64,000 nt of DNA, taken from NCBI RefSeq assembly GCF_001637205.1, contig NZ_LVJH01000048.1, positions 62,001-126,000 on the forward strand, in the 5' to 3' direction. This DNA is from Paenibacillus glacialis. GTDB taxonomy: Bacteria; Bacillota; Bacilli; Paenibacillales; Paenibacillaceae. The notes under the pieces are model-generated. The model was not told the DNA's origin. It saw nothing but the letters and a program-made list of their open reading frames with translations, and made no database searches. Position 1 is the stretch's first letter. The number at the start of each line of letters is the position of its first letter. The position numbers were made by a program, and so were the translations under genes. This document shows, one piece after another, positions 57,538 to 64,000 of this stretch.

Positions 57538-57617
57538 TTGGAAACGTTACCGATAACGCTACCGACTTTTAAGTAAGCGCTGTCATAATCTAACGAAGAA
57601 ATTAGAAACCGTTTTCA
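57538..57617. promoter_or_regulatory. Cluster of LacI/CcpA-like operators
   Basis: GGAAACGTTACC (57540-57551), GATAACGCTACC (57552-57563), GTAAGCGCTGTC (57573-57584) and AGAAACCGTTTTCA (57604-57617) all resemble LacI-family dyads with a central CG. The last one is close to the CcpA cre consensus. They sit between the predicted promoter and the transporter start, where repressors act as roadblocks. A LacI-family gene lies at 61233. Confidence 0.6.
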
Positions 57618-57662
57618 AAAATGTTGTAAGGAAACAAATTTAAAGAAAAGAAGGGGAAACCA

Positions 57663-59036
57663 ATGAACAATAAGTTAAAAAAAATGTTGGGACTCGTGCT
57701 TGTATCTACTATGGTTGTTGGATTGGTAACTGCATGTGGTAACAAAACAGAAGACACAAATTCGGCAGCAGGTAAAGGTGGAGAGATTTACTTCTTGAAC
57801 TTTAAACCTGAAATTGCAGAGACATATGAGAAAATTGCTAAAGATTATGAAGCAGAGACAGGTGTTAAGGTTAAAGTTGTTACTGCAGCTGCAGGTACGT
57901 ATGAAACTAAATTGAAGGCAGAAATTGCGAAATCTGATGCCCCTACAATTTTCCAAATGAATGGTCCAGTAGGTTATGAGTCTTGGAAAAATTATACTGC
58001 AGATTTGAAAGATACTAAATTGTATAGCTACTTGTCAGATAAAAGTTTAGCAGTAACAAGTGGTGAAGGCGTTTACGGTATTCCTTACGTCGTTGAAGGT
58101 TACGGTATCATTTATAACGAAGCTATTATGAAGAAATATTTTGCGTTAGCAGATAAAGCAGTAACCATTTCATCTACATCAGAAATCAACAATTACGCTA
58201 CGCTTAAATCAGTAGTTGAAGATATGACTGCTAAGAAAGACCAACTAGGAATTAAAGGGGTATTCTCTTCCACTTCATTAGCTGCTGGTGAGCAATGGAG
58301 ATGGCAAACTCACTTAGCTAACATTCCTTTGTTCTATGAATTCAAAGACAATACGAAATTTGATAACACGGTAATGGCTGGTTTAGATACCCAAGAAATT
58401 TCTTTCAAATACGGCGATAACTTCAAAAATATCTTTGATTTGTACATCAACAATTCTGTTTCAAAAGGTGCGCTTCTAGGTAGTAAAACGGTAACCGATT
58501 CTATGGCTGAATTTGCACTTGGTCAAACGGCAATGGTGCAAAATGGTAACTGGGCTTGGTCTCAAATTAGTGGAGTAGATGGTAACGTAGTAAAAGCAGA
58601 AGACATTAAGTTCATGCCTATCTACACAGGTGTTGCTGGTGAAGAAAAACAAGGTTTAGCTATTGGAACAGAAAACTATTTTGCTATAAATAGCAAAGTG
58701 TCCGCTGAGAAACAACAAGCATCTATTGCTTTCTTGGAATGGTTATTCTCCAGTGAAAAAGGTAAGAGTTACGTAACGAATGACCTAGGTTTCATTTCAC
58801 CATTCAATACGTTTAAAGATAACGAAAAACCAGCTGATCCACTTGCTAAGGAAGTATTAGCATGGATGGAGAAAGATGGCGTATCATCCTTGGCTTGGAC
58901 ATTTGCAGCATTCCCAAGTGAAGAATTCAAAAATTACTTCGGTGATGCATTGTTAGAATATGCTCAAGGTAAGAAGACTTGGGATGAAGTTGCAACGATC
59001 GTTAAAGATTCTTGGAAAGCTGAAAAAACAAAATAA
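57663..59036 (+). CDS. Sugar ABC transporter substrate-binding lipoprotein
   Basis: This 457-residue protein starts with a lipoprotein signal peptide ending at the lipobox LVTAC (Cys at about residue 25). The mature part has the features of the family 1 extracellular solute-binding proteins for oligosaccharides (GIPYVVEGYGIIYNEAIMKKY, LGQTAMVQNGNWAWSQI, ASIAFLEWLFSSEKGKSYV). It captures sugar at the membrane surface for the two permeases downstream. The AAGGGG site precedes ATG 57663. It is followed by a strong hairpin at 59098-59127, which usually raises binding-protein expression above the permeases. The exact sugar is unknown. Confidence 0.88.
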   Translation: MNNKLKKMLGLVLVSTMVVGLVTACGNKTEDTNSAAGKGGEIYFLNFKPEIAETYEKIAKDYEAETGVKVKVVTAAAGTYETKLKAEIAKSDAPTIFQMNGPVGYESWKNYTADLKDTKLYSYLSDKSLAVTSGEGVYGIPYVVEGYGIIYNEAIMKKYFALADKAVTISSTSEINNYATLKSVVEDMTAKKDQLGIKGVFSSTSLAAGEQWRWQTHLANIPLFYEFKDNTKFDNTVMAGLDTQEISFKYGDNFKNIFDLYINNSVSKGALLGSKTVTDSMAEFALGQTAMVQNGNWAWSQISGVDGNVVKAEDIKFMPIYTGVAGEEKQGLAIGTENYFAINSKVSAEKQQASIAFLEWLFSSEKGKSYVTNDLGFISPFNTFKDNEKPADPLAKEVLAWMEKDGVSSLAWTFAAFPSEEFKNYFGDALLEYAQGKKTWDEVATIVKDSWKAEKTK

Positions 59037-59097
59037 TGATTCGTAATATAATTGAATGTAAGTAATAATACCTTCAATTATCATGAATAATATTTAT

Positions 59098-59127
59098 GCC
59101 ACTGCATACCGAATGGTACACAGTGGC
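59098..59127 (+). other. Intercistronic hairpin between binding protein and permeases
   Basis: GCCACTG and CAGTGGC pair, then after a CA/CA internal loop TACC pairs with GGTA around GAAT. There is no T run, so it probably stabilises the 5' mRNA or partially stops transcription. Such hairpins are typical after solute-binding-protein genes. Confidence 0.65.
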
Positions 59128-59197
59128 TAAATATCATGGATGAGTGTTAACGTTGTCTGACTCATCATTTTTAGATACTCAGTTAGGAGAAGACAAT

Positions 59198-60040
59198 ATG
59201 GAGAAATCGATCAAAAAGTACTTTGCTCTGTTTGCATTACCAACTTTAATAGCTTTTTCAGTAGCATTTTTAATACCCTTTATATTAGGGATCATATTAT
59301 CTTTCACAGAGTTTACGACCGTTACCGATGCAAAATGGGTAGGTTTAAGTAATTATATCAAAGCATTTTCTAACCAAGAATTTATAAATGCACTGTGGTT
59401 TACAGTTAAGTTCACTGTGCTATCCGTCATAACAATAAATGTATTTGCTTTCCTTCTTGCGACGTTATTAACCAGAGGAAAGAAAGGTACTAACATATTT
59501 AGAACAATATTTTTCATGCCTAACTTAATTGGTGGTATCGTATTAGGGTATATATGGCAACTGATTCTTAACGGTGTTTTGTACTACTTCGATGTTACGT
59601 TGACGTTTGATGCAAAGTATGGTTTCTGGGGTTTAATCATACTTATGAATTGGCAATTAATAGGGTATATGATGATTGTCTACATTGCAGGTATTCAGAA
59701 TATTCCTAAGGATATAATTGAAGCAGCAAAAATTGATGGAGCTCCACGTTTCCAAATATTACGTAATGTGACCATCCCATTAGTGATGCCAGCCATTACA
59801 ATATGTTTATTTTTAACATTGTCTAACTCATTCAAGCTCTTTGATCAGAACTTAGCTTTAACAGCGGGTGCCCCATCTAAGCAAACTACGATGTTAGCAC
59901 TAGATATTTACAACTCTTTCTATAGTAAAACGGGTTGGGAAGGTGTAGGTCAGGCGAAGGCAGTCGTATTCTTTATTCTAGTCGCATTGATCGCATTGGT
60001 ACAACTTGTCATTACTAGAAGAAAGGAGATTGAGAACTAA
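59198..60040 (+). CDS. Sugar ABC transporter permease 1
   Basis: This 280-residue membrane protein of the MalF/LacF type has about six helices. It carries the EAA loop that docks on the ATPase (IIEAAKIDGAPRFQILRNVTIP, near residue 180). I chose ATG 59198 because TAGGAGA (59184-59190) is seven bases upstream; the GTG at 59144 would add an unlikely N-terminal extension. The stop overlaps the start of permease 2 by one base (TAATG), so the two are co-translated. Confidence 0.88.
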   Translation: MEKSIKKYFALFALPTLIAFSVAFLIPFILGIILSFTEFTTVTDAKWVGLSNYIKAFSNQEFINALWFTVKFTVLSVITINVFAFLLATLLTRGKKGTNIFRTIFFMPNLIGGIVLGYIWQLILNGVLYYFDVTLTFDAKYGFWGLIILMNWQLIGYMMIVYIAGIQNIPKDIIEAAKIDGAPRFQILRNVTIPLVMPAITICLFLTLSNSFKLFDQNLALTAGAPSKQTTMLALDIYNSFYSKTGWEGVGQAKAVVFFILVALIALVQLVITRRKEIEN

Positions 60041-60879
60041 TGGAGACTAAACCATCAAAGATTAAAGATAGTCTTAGTTTTATCGTTTTGTTTTTGTTAT
60101 CTATTGCATTTTTGGCACCTATATTCATCGTTCTAATGAACTCGTTTAAAGGGAAATTTTATATTAGTGATACACCATTTCTATTTCCTAATAGTACGAC
60201 ATTTAGTGGTTTAGAAAACTATGTCGGTGGTATTGCGAAGACGGATTTCATGAGTGCATTTGGAATGTCAGTGTTCATCACAGTGTGTTCTGTTGCTGTA
60301 ATTGTTTTATTTACTTCAATGACGGCATGGTATATTACACGTGTGAAGAGTAAATTTACAAGTATGTTATACTATGTGTTTGTATTTTCAATGATCGTAC
60401 CATTCCAAATGGTTATGTTCACGATGTCTAAGGTAGCTAACATCATTCACCTGGATAATCCAATCGGGCTAATATTAATCTATCTAGGATTTGGATCTGG
60501 ATTATCCGTGTTCTTGTTTAGTGGATTTGTCAAATCAATACCGATTGAGATCGAAGAAGCAGTTATGATGGATGGATGTAATCCAGTTCAAGCTTTCTTT
60601 TCAATCGTATTACCAATTCTTAAACCTACCGCAATGACAGTAGCTATTTTGAATGTCATGTGGGTATGGAATGACTATTTGTTGCCTGATTTAATTATAG
60701 GTACCGAGTACAAAACGATTCCTATTGCGATACAATATCTAAAAGGTGGATACGGCTCCATAGATATGGGCGCGATGATGGCAATGTTAGTATTAGCTAT
60801 TGTGCCGATCGTAATATTCTACTTATCATGTCAAAAGTATATTATCGAAGGTGTTGTTGCAGGAGCTGTTAAGGGGTAG
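60040..60879 (+). CDS. Sugar ABC transporter permease 2
   Basis: This 279-residue MalG-type permease has about six helices and its EAA loop (EIEEAVMMDGCNPVQAFFSIVLP, about residues 169-191). It pairs with permease 1. No ATP-binding subunit gene is present in the operon; in Bacillus-type bacteria such importers share a distant multi-task ATPase of the MsmX kind. The operon ends at the terminator near 60926-60983. Confidence 0.88.
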   Translation: METKPSKIKDSLSFIVLFLLSIAFLAPIFIVLMNSFKGKFYISDTPFLFPNSTTFSGLENYVGGIAKTDFMSAFGMSVFITVCSVAVIVLFTSMTAWYITRVKSKFTSMLYYVFVFSMIVPFQMVMFTMSKVANIIHLDNPIGLILIYLGFGSGLSVFLFSGFVKSIPIEIEEAVMMDGCNPVQAFFSIVLPILKPTAMTVAILNVMWVWNDYLLPDLIIGTEYKTIPIAIQYLKGGYGSIDMGAMMAMLVLAIVPIVIFYLSCQKYIIEGVVAGAVKG

Positions 60880-60925
60880 ATTGATATTTCTTGCTAACAG
60901 ACCCGCCATTCTCAGGATGCTATTC

Positions 60926-60983
60926 AAAGAGTAAGCTGATTTCTAGGTGACTTGGACACCCCGAGAATACTCTACTCTTTTTG
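60926..60983 (+). terminator. Terminator of the sugar importer operon
   Basis: AAAGAGTA (60926-60933) pairs with TACTCTTT (60973-60980), with an outer ATTCTC/GAGAAT pairing possible, and a short T run follows. The rest of the gap up to 61232 holds the regulator's upstream region. Confidence 0.6.
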
Positions 60984-61050
60984 TTTATCTGATTTTGTGT
61001 AAGAAACTTACATGCTAGTGTATAATTGAATTTGTTTAATAATTGTAAGT

Positions 61051-61064
61051 ATTTACATGTAAAT
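61051..61064. promoter_or_regulatory. Perfect 14-base palindrome upstream of the LacI-family gene
   Basis: ATTTACATGTAAAT is a perfect palindrome in the noncoding leader, about 170 bases before the regulator start. It may be an operator. No LacI-type central CG is present, so another regulator may bind. Confidence 0.35.
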
Positions 61065-61232
61065 TCCCTTGTTTGATTGTCTTATGCAACATTAATTGCT
61101 ATATTATGATAATTGCTTTGTTGTTTTATCTAAAGGCTTGCTGCACTCAATGAGAATGCCTTGTTAGTGAAATTAGATTTAGATTTCAAGGGATTTGTTA
61201 GATGAAACTACGGTGTAAGGGAAGAGTTTGAT

Positions 61233-62288
61233 ATGGAAAGAATTACAATTATTGATATTGCGAAAATGTGTGGCGTAGGTGTAACAAGGGTATCAAGAGC
61301 TATAAATAACCATCCTGATATCAATGAAGAAACAAAAACGATGATTATGCAGGTCATTAAAGAAAATCATTATATTCCCAACAACAGTGCTAGGAATCTA
61401 AAACGTGCTGCTTCAAAAACAATAGCTGTTTTGATCAAAGGGATTACCAATCCTTTTTTCAATCATATGATTAAAGTGTTTGAAGAAGAAATTAAAAGAA
61501 AAAAGTATTCGTTTTTTCTACAACGAGTTGATGAGAATCAGAATGAAATCGATGTTGCGATAGAACTAGAAAAAGAAAAGCGTTTAAAAGGGATTGTATT
61601 TCTAGGAGGATATTTCTCTCACTCTAAAGAAAAGCTAACACAATTAACGGTACCATTTGTCCTAAGTACGATAGGAATGGCAGAAGATGTTGAACCTAAT
61701 GAGTATTCTTCTGTTTCCGTTGATGACTTTAAAGAAAGCTATAAATTAGTAGATTATTTATGTAATCTGGGACACACGAAGATTGCTACAATAACTGCAA
61801 ATATGGAAGATGTAAGTATCGGGAAATTAAGGTTGGAAGGGTATAAAAAGGCTTTAGAAGCTCATGGATTGGACTATAATCCGAATTTGGTAAGGTATAT
61901 GAAAGAAGAAATTGAGAGTTATACGATGGAAAATGGATATGAAGTTGCTAAAGAACTATTAGAATCCAAAGAAGAGTTTACAGCTATATATGCTATTTCC
62001 GATAGTCTGGCTATTGGAGCATGTAAAGCCATATTTGAAGCTGGCAAGCGAGTGCCAGAAGATTATTCAGTAGCTGGCTTTGATGGACTGGACATTTCAT
62101 TCTACTATAATCCTTCGATAACTACGATAAAACAACCTGTGGGAGAAATTGCACAAGAGACCATTAGAATTCTCTTTGATTTGATCAATAAAAAAATTAC
62201 ACATGCACATAAAACGTTCCCAGCAGAATTAATCATTAGAGACTCTACTAGGCCCATATTAGTAAGTACCATTAACCATCAAGTGTGA
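61233..62288 (+). CDS. LacI-family transcriptional regulator
   Basis: This 351-residue protein begins with a LacI helix-turn-helix (TIIDIAKMCGVGVTRVSRAINNHPDI, about residues 4-29) and hinge (NNSARNLKRAASKTIAV). A periplasmic-binding-protein-like sensor domain follows (ITNPFFNHMIKVFEEE, SVDDFKESYKLVDYL, FDGLDISFYYNPSITTI). It most likely represses the adjacent sugar importer through the operators at 57538-57617 and is released by a sugar. It has its own long upstream region and terminator, so it is expressed separately. Substrate identity is unknown. Confidence 0.88.
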   Translation: MERITIIDIAKMCGVGVTRVSRAINNHPDINEETKTMIMQVIKENHYIPNNSARNLKRAASKTIAVLIKGITNPFFNHMIKVFEEEIKRKKYSFFLQRVDENQNEIDVAIELEKEKRLKGIVFLGGYFSHSKEKLTQLTVPFVLSTIGMAEDVEPNEYSSVSVDDFKESYKLVDYLCNLGHTKIATITANMEDVSIGKLRLEGYKKALEAHGLDYNPNLVRYMKEEIESYTMENGYEVAKELLESKEEFTAIYAISDSLAIGACKAIFEAGKRVPEDYSVAGFDGLDISFYYNPSITTIKQPVGEIAQETIRILFDLINKKITHAHKTFPAELIIRDSTRPILVSTINHQV

Positions 62289-62309
62289 AACCGCTTGATG
62301 GTTTTTTTT
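62274..62309 (+). terminator. Terminator overlapping the end of the LacI-family gene
   Basis: AACCATCAAG (62274-62283) pairs perfectly with CTTGATGGTT (62294-62303), followed by a run of T. Its left arm includes the last codons of the regulator gene. Confidence 0.88.
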
Positions 62310-62330
62310 GTGTACAAAGGAAGTAATCTA

Positions 62331-62360
62331 TTTACCTCTAATTCTTCTAATTGATATAAT
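62331..62360 (+). promoter_or_regulatory. Promoter of the AAC(6')-like acetyltransferase
   Basis: TTTACC (62331-62336) and TATAAT (62355-62360) are separated by 18 bases and lie 34 bases before the gene start, directly after a terminator. Confidence 0.55.
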
Positions 62361-62393
62361 AGATAGAAATTGCTGAATAGGAGGCTACATCCA

Positions 62394-62948
62394 TTGATTA
62401 TTCTTGGGGATAATGAGATTAATATCAGACAACTCAGACCTGCAGATGCTAGCCTTTTGCTGAAATGGCTTTCTGATCCAAGGGTGTTGGAATATTATGA
62501 AGGTCGTGATCATCCACATGATATGGCATTAGTCCAAAAGCATTTTTACGAGAACAGAGAAGGCGTCACGTCTTGTATCATTCAATACAAGGGTAAAGAG
62601 ATCGGTTATATTCAGTTCTACCTCATTGATGAAGAAGAGAAAGAAGAGTATGGGTATGAGGAATTTGATGGTAAAATCTATGGGATGGACCAATTCATAG
62701 GCGAAGTAGAGTATTGGAATCAAGGAATCGGTTCACTTATGATCAAAGAAACGCTAAGCTACCTTATTGCAAATAGAGAGGCAAAGAAGATCGTTATGGA
62801 TCCGCAAACGTGGAATACAAGAGCACTGAGAGTATATGAAAAGAATGGGTTTATAAAGAAAAAGCTTCTAGAAAAACATGAATGGCATGAAGGAGAACTA
62901 AGGGATTGCTGGCTTATGGAATATGAGGAGAATAAAGTAGAAACGTAA
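62394..62948 (+). CDS. AAC(6')-like GNAT acetyltransferase
   Basis: This 184-residue protein resembles the aminoglycoside 6'-N-acetyltransferase family, notably the acetylase half of AAC(6')-Ie/APH(2''). Shared features are INIRQLRPADASLLLKWLSDPRVLEYY, IYGMDQFIGEVEYWNQGIGS (with the CoA loop), DPQTWNTRALRVYEKNGF and ELRDCWLMEY. It may acetylate aminoglycosides or another amine; resistance is plausible but not shown. I chose TTG 62394, nine bases after TAGGAGG (62378-62384); TTG 62370 lies upstream of that site. Confidence 0.75.
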   Translation: MIILGDNEINIRQLRPADASLLLKWLSDPRVLEYYEGRDHPHDMALVQKHFYENREGVTSCIIQYKGKEIGYIQFYLIDEEEKEEYGYEEFDGKIYGMDQFIGEVEYWNQGIGSLMIKETLSYLIANREAKKIVMDPQTWNTRALRVYEKNGFIKKKLLEKHEWHEGELRDCWLMEYEENKVET

Positions 62949-62987
62949 TGTCTGTGAGGGCGTTATTACGCGGAAGGGGTGATATTG

Positions 62988-63170
62988 TTGAAAGGAATTA
63001 ATTATCTAACCATTGCTATCTTAAATTTCTTAGCGGCTATAGCTTTTGTAGTTACAGATGTGATCTCAGATCATAGTAATTGGAAAATAACTTATGGATT
63101 TGGTTTCGTTGCATTATTATTTGCCATAACTGGTGTAGCAAATACGGTAAATCACTTCAAGAAAAAATAA
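62988..63170 (+). CDS. Small two-helix membrane protein
   Basis: This is a protein of about 60 residues with two hydrophobic helices (LTIAILNFLAAIAFVVTDVI and YGFGFVALLFAITGVA) joined by a short polar loop and a basic tail (HFKKK). I do not recognise the family. GAAGGGG (62973-62979) is eight bases before TTG 62988, which I prefer to the GTG at 62979. It lies about 40 bases after the acetyltransferase gene and may be cotranscribed with it. Confidence 0.55.
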   Translation: MKGINYLTIAILNFLAAIAFVVTDVISDHSNWKITYGFGFVALLFAITGVANTVNHFKKK

Positions 63171-63392
63171 ATGAATAGCGGTTATCAAGGAACTATTTCT
63201 GCAATACCTGTTTTTGGTATTAGTGAATCGCCAAGAAAGCGCCTTAGAGCTGGGAATATCGATCATTTGTTCACAAGCTTAGTCGTATCTGATGAAGTTG
63301 GGATTAGAAAACCACATAAAGAAATCTTTGATATGAAGATATTAAACCGAAATACACGGTCTCAAATCTTATGGATATTGTACATGTTGTGA
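63171..63392 (+). pseudogene. HAD-superfamily hydrolase remnant
   Basis: The frame contains FTSLVVSDEVGIRKPHKEIFDM, the typical middle-to-late segment (motif III lysine) of HAD-IA hydrolases such as YjjG-like phosphatases. Motifs I and IV are absent, and the start and end do not fit the family. It overlaps the stop of the small membrane protein gene and has no ribosome binding site. It is a fragment of a lost gene. Confidence 0.6.
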
Positions 63393-63435
63393 GATTATAG
63401 CGATCAGGTAGAATTTAGTCGTAAGGATATATATA

Positions 63436-63475
63436 AAGAGCAGATGCCGTTATGGTAGCTGTTTTTATTTATTTT
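63436..63475 (+). terminator. Possible terminator before the last gene
   Basis: CAGATGCC and GGTAGCTG can pair with one mismatch and a G-T wobble around GTTAT, followed by a T-rich stretch. The call is moderate because the stem is imperfect. Confidence 0.4.
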
Positions 63476-63482
63476 TATGTTG

Positions 63483-63508
63483 AATATACAATCATATTAT
63501 TGTATATT
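63483..63508. promoter_or_regulatory. Perfect inverted repeat upstream of the last gene
   Basis: AATATACAAT (63483-63492) and ATTGTATATT (63499-63508) form perfect 10-base arms around CATATT, about 35 bases before the GNAT start. It may be an operator overlapping the gene's promoter. Confidence 0.4.
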
Positions 63509-63543
63509 TATTCATCATTATAAGCTTGAGGAGTGTTGTACGG

Positions 63544-64000
63544 ATGAGCAAAACAATAGAAGAATACTCTTTAAATGCCTGGCCAGCAGTACAGACACTG
63601 ACCCAAGATGGCTGGCTATTGCGATTTGCTGATGGCTACACGAAGAGGTCCAACTCTATTAATGCTATATATAAAGGAATAGACGATAATTTACATACGA
63701 AAATCAAGAATTGTGAAGAGATCTATTCAAGATCTAATCTAGACGTTGTTTTTAAAATAACACCCTTTGTACCAGATGCGTTAGATCAAGCATTGGACGA
63801 TAGGGGTTATGGTATTGTAGACCCCTCAAGCGTACAAACATTAGAAAGCTTAACAGATATTAAAGTTCCTTTCGTTAAAGAAGTAGAGATTTCCGAATAT
63901 TTGAACGATAAGTGGCTCGAAATCATGACAGAAATGAAGGGTCTCTCCGAGAGAAACAGGTTAATCACACAGAAGTTATTATCGGATTCTAAGCTAAGGC
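63544..64000 (+). CDS. GNAT-family acetyltransferase, cut by the window end
   Basis: The first 152 residues of a protein starting at ATG 63544 are visible, with GAGGAG at 63528-63533. The reading MSKTIEEYSLNAWPAVQTL, then DGWLLRFADGYTKRSNSINA, matches the N-terminal part of a GNAT family in which these residues precede the catalytic domain. The CoA-binding motif should lie beyond the window. The substrate is unknown. Confidence 0.75.
   Translation, partial: MSKTIEEYSLNAWPAVQTLTQDGWLLRFADGYTKRSNSINAIYKGIDDNLHTKIKNCEEIYSRSNLDVVFKITPFVPDALDQALDDRGYGIVDPSSVQTLESLTDIKVPFVKEVEISEYLNDKWLEIMTEMKGLSERNRLITQKLLSDSKLR

Noticed and set aside
1..64000. CRISPR array, transposase, integrase or phage genes
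   Set aside because: I saw no regularly spaced short repeats and no transposase, recombinase or phage structural motifs in any coding frame.

Overview
The window looks like a low-G+C Firmicute chromosome, most likely Paenibacillus. The reasons are strong GGAGG-type ribosome binding sites with many TTG/GTG starts, a PadR-DUF1700-DUF4097 module, a TmrB homologue, many GNAT, pentapeptide and other small accessory genes, and an iturin-style hybrid PKS/NRPS. All supported genes are on the + strand. I saw no rRNA, tRNA, CRISPR array, transposase or phage gene.

Left flank (1-8.8 kb). A protein-kinase-like gene, a broken small gene, a MidA-like methyltransferase with a TPR tail, remnants of a pentapeptide-repeat gene and of a GNAT gene, then a PadR-DUF1700-DUF4097 operon followed by a LolD/MacB-type ABC exporter (ATPase plus a two-FtsX-domain permease). 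A clear terminator (8733-8776) separates this from the main cluster.

Main cluster (about 8.8-47.6 kb). One apparent operon encodes a stand-alone malonyl-CoA transacylase (FenF/ItuD type), a 5242-residue hybrid PKS/NRPS, a 2589-residue NRPS, a 3677-residue NRPS, an MFS exporter (ATGA overlap) and an EctB-like diaminobutyrate aminotransferase, closed by a terminator at 47553-47612. Domain order is FAAL-ACP-KS-ACP-AMT-C-(A remnant)-PCP-[C-A-PCP]-[C-A-PCP-E] / [C-A-PCP]-[C-A-PCP-E] / [C-A-PCP]-[C-A-PCP]-[C-A-PCP]-unusual terminal C-like domain. The front end is that of mycosubtilin/iturin synthetases and should make a beta-amino fatty acid. The seven complete modules predict a lipoheptapeptide: beta-aminoacyl-Gly-(D)Asp-X-(D)X-Val-Leu-Val. 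X is read by two near-identical, unusual A domains whose pockets contain E278 and D331, as in Orn/Dab pockets. The operon carries its own Dab-forming aminotransferase, so X = 2,4-diaminobutyrate is the leading guess. There is no thioesterase: the line ends in a degenerate condensation-like domain. This is the most interesting system in the window.

Right flank (47.6-57.4 kb). A patchwork of small accessory genes (pentapeptide repeat, GrpB, methyltransferase, GNATs, alpha/beta hydrolases, beta-lactamase-like serine hydrolase, TmrB tunicamycin-resistance homologue, NUDIX) mixed with decayed genes (HIT, Cof-type HAD, creatininase, P-loop kinase, methyltransferase). The intact pentapeptide gene here resembles the decayed fragment on the other side of the cluster.

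End (57.4-64 kb). A sugar ABC importer operon (lipoprotein binding protein and two permeases, no ATPase) with several LacI/CcpA-like operators and a downstream LacI-family regulator, then an AAC(6')-like acetyltransferase, a two-helix membrane protein, a HAD remnant, and a GNAT gene cut by the window end.
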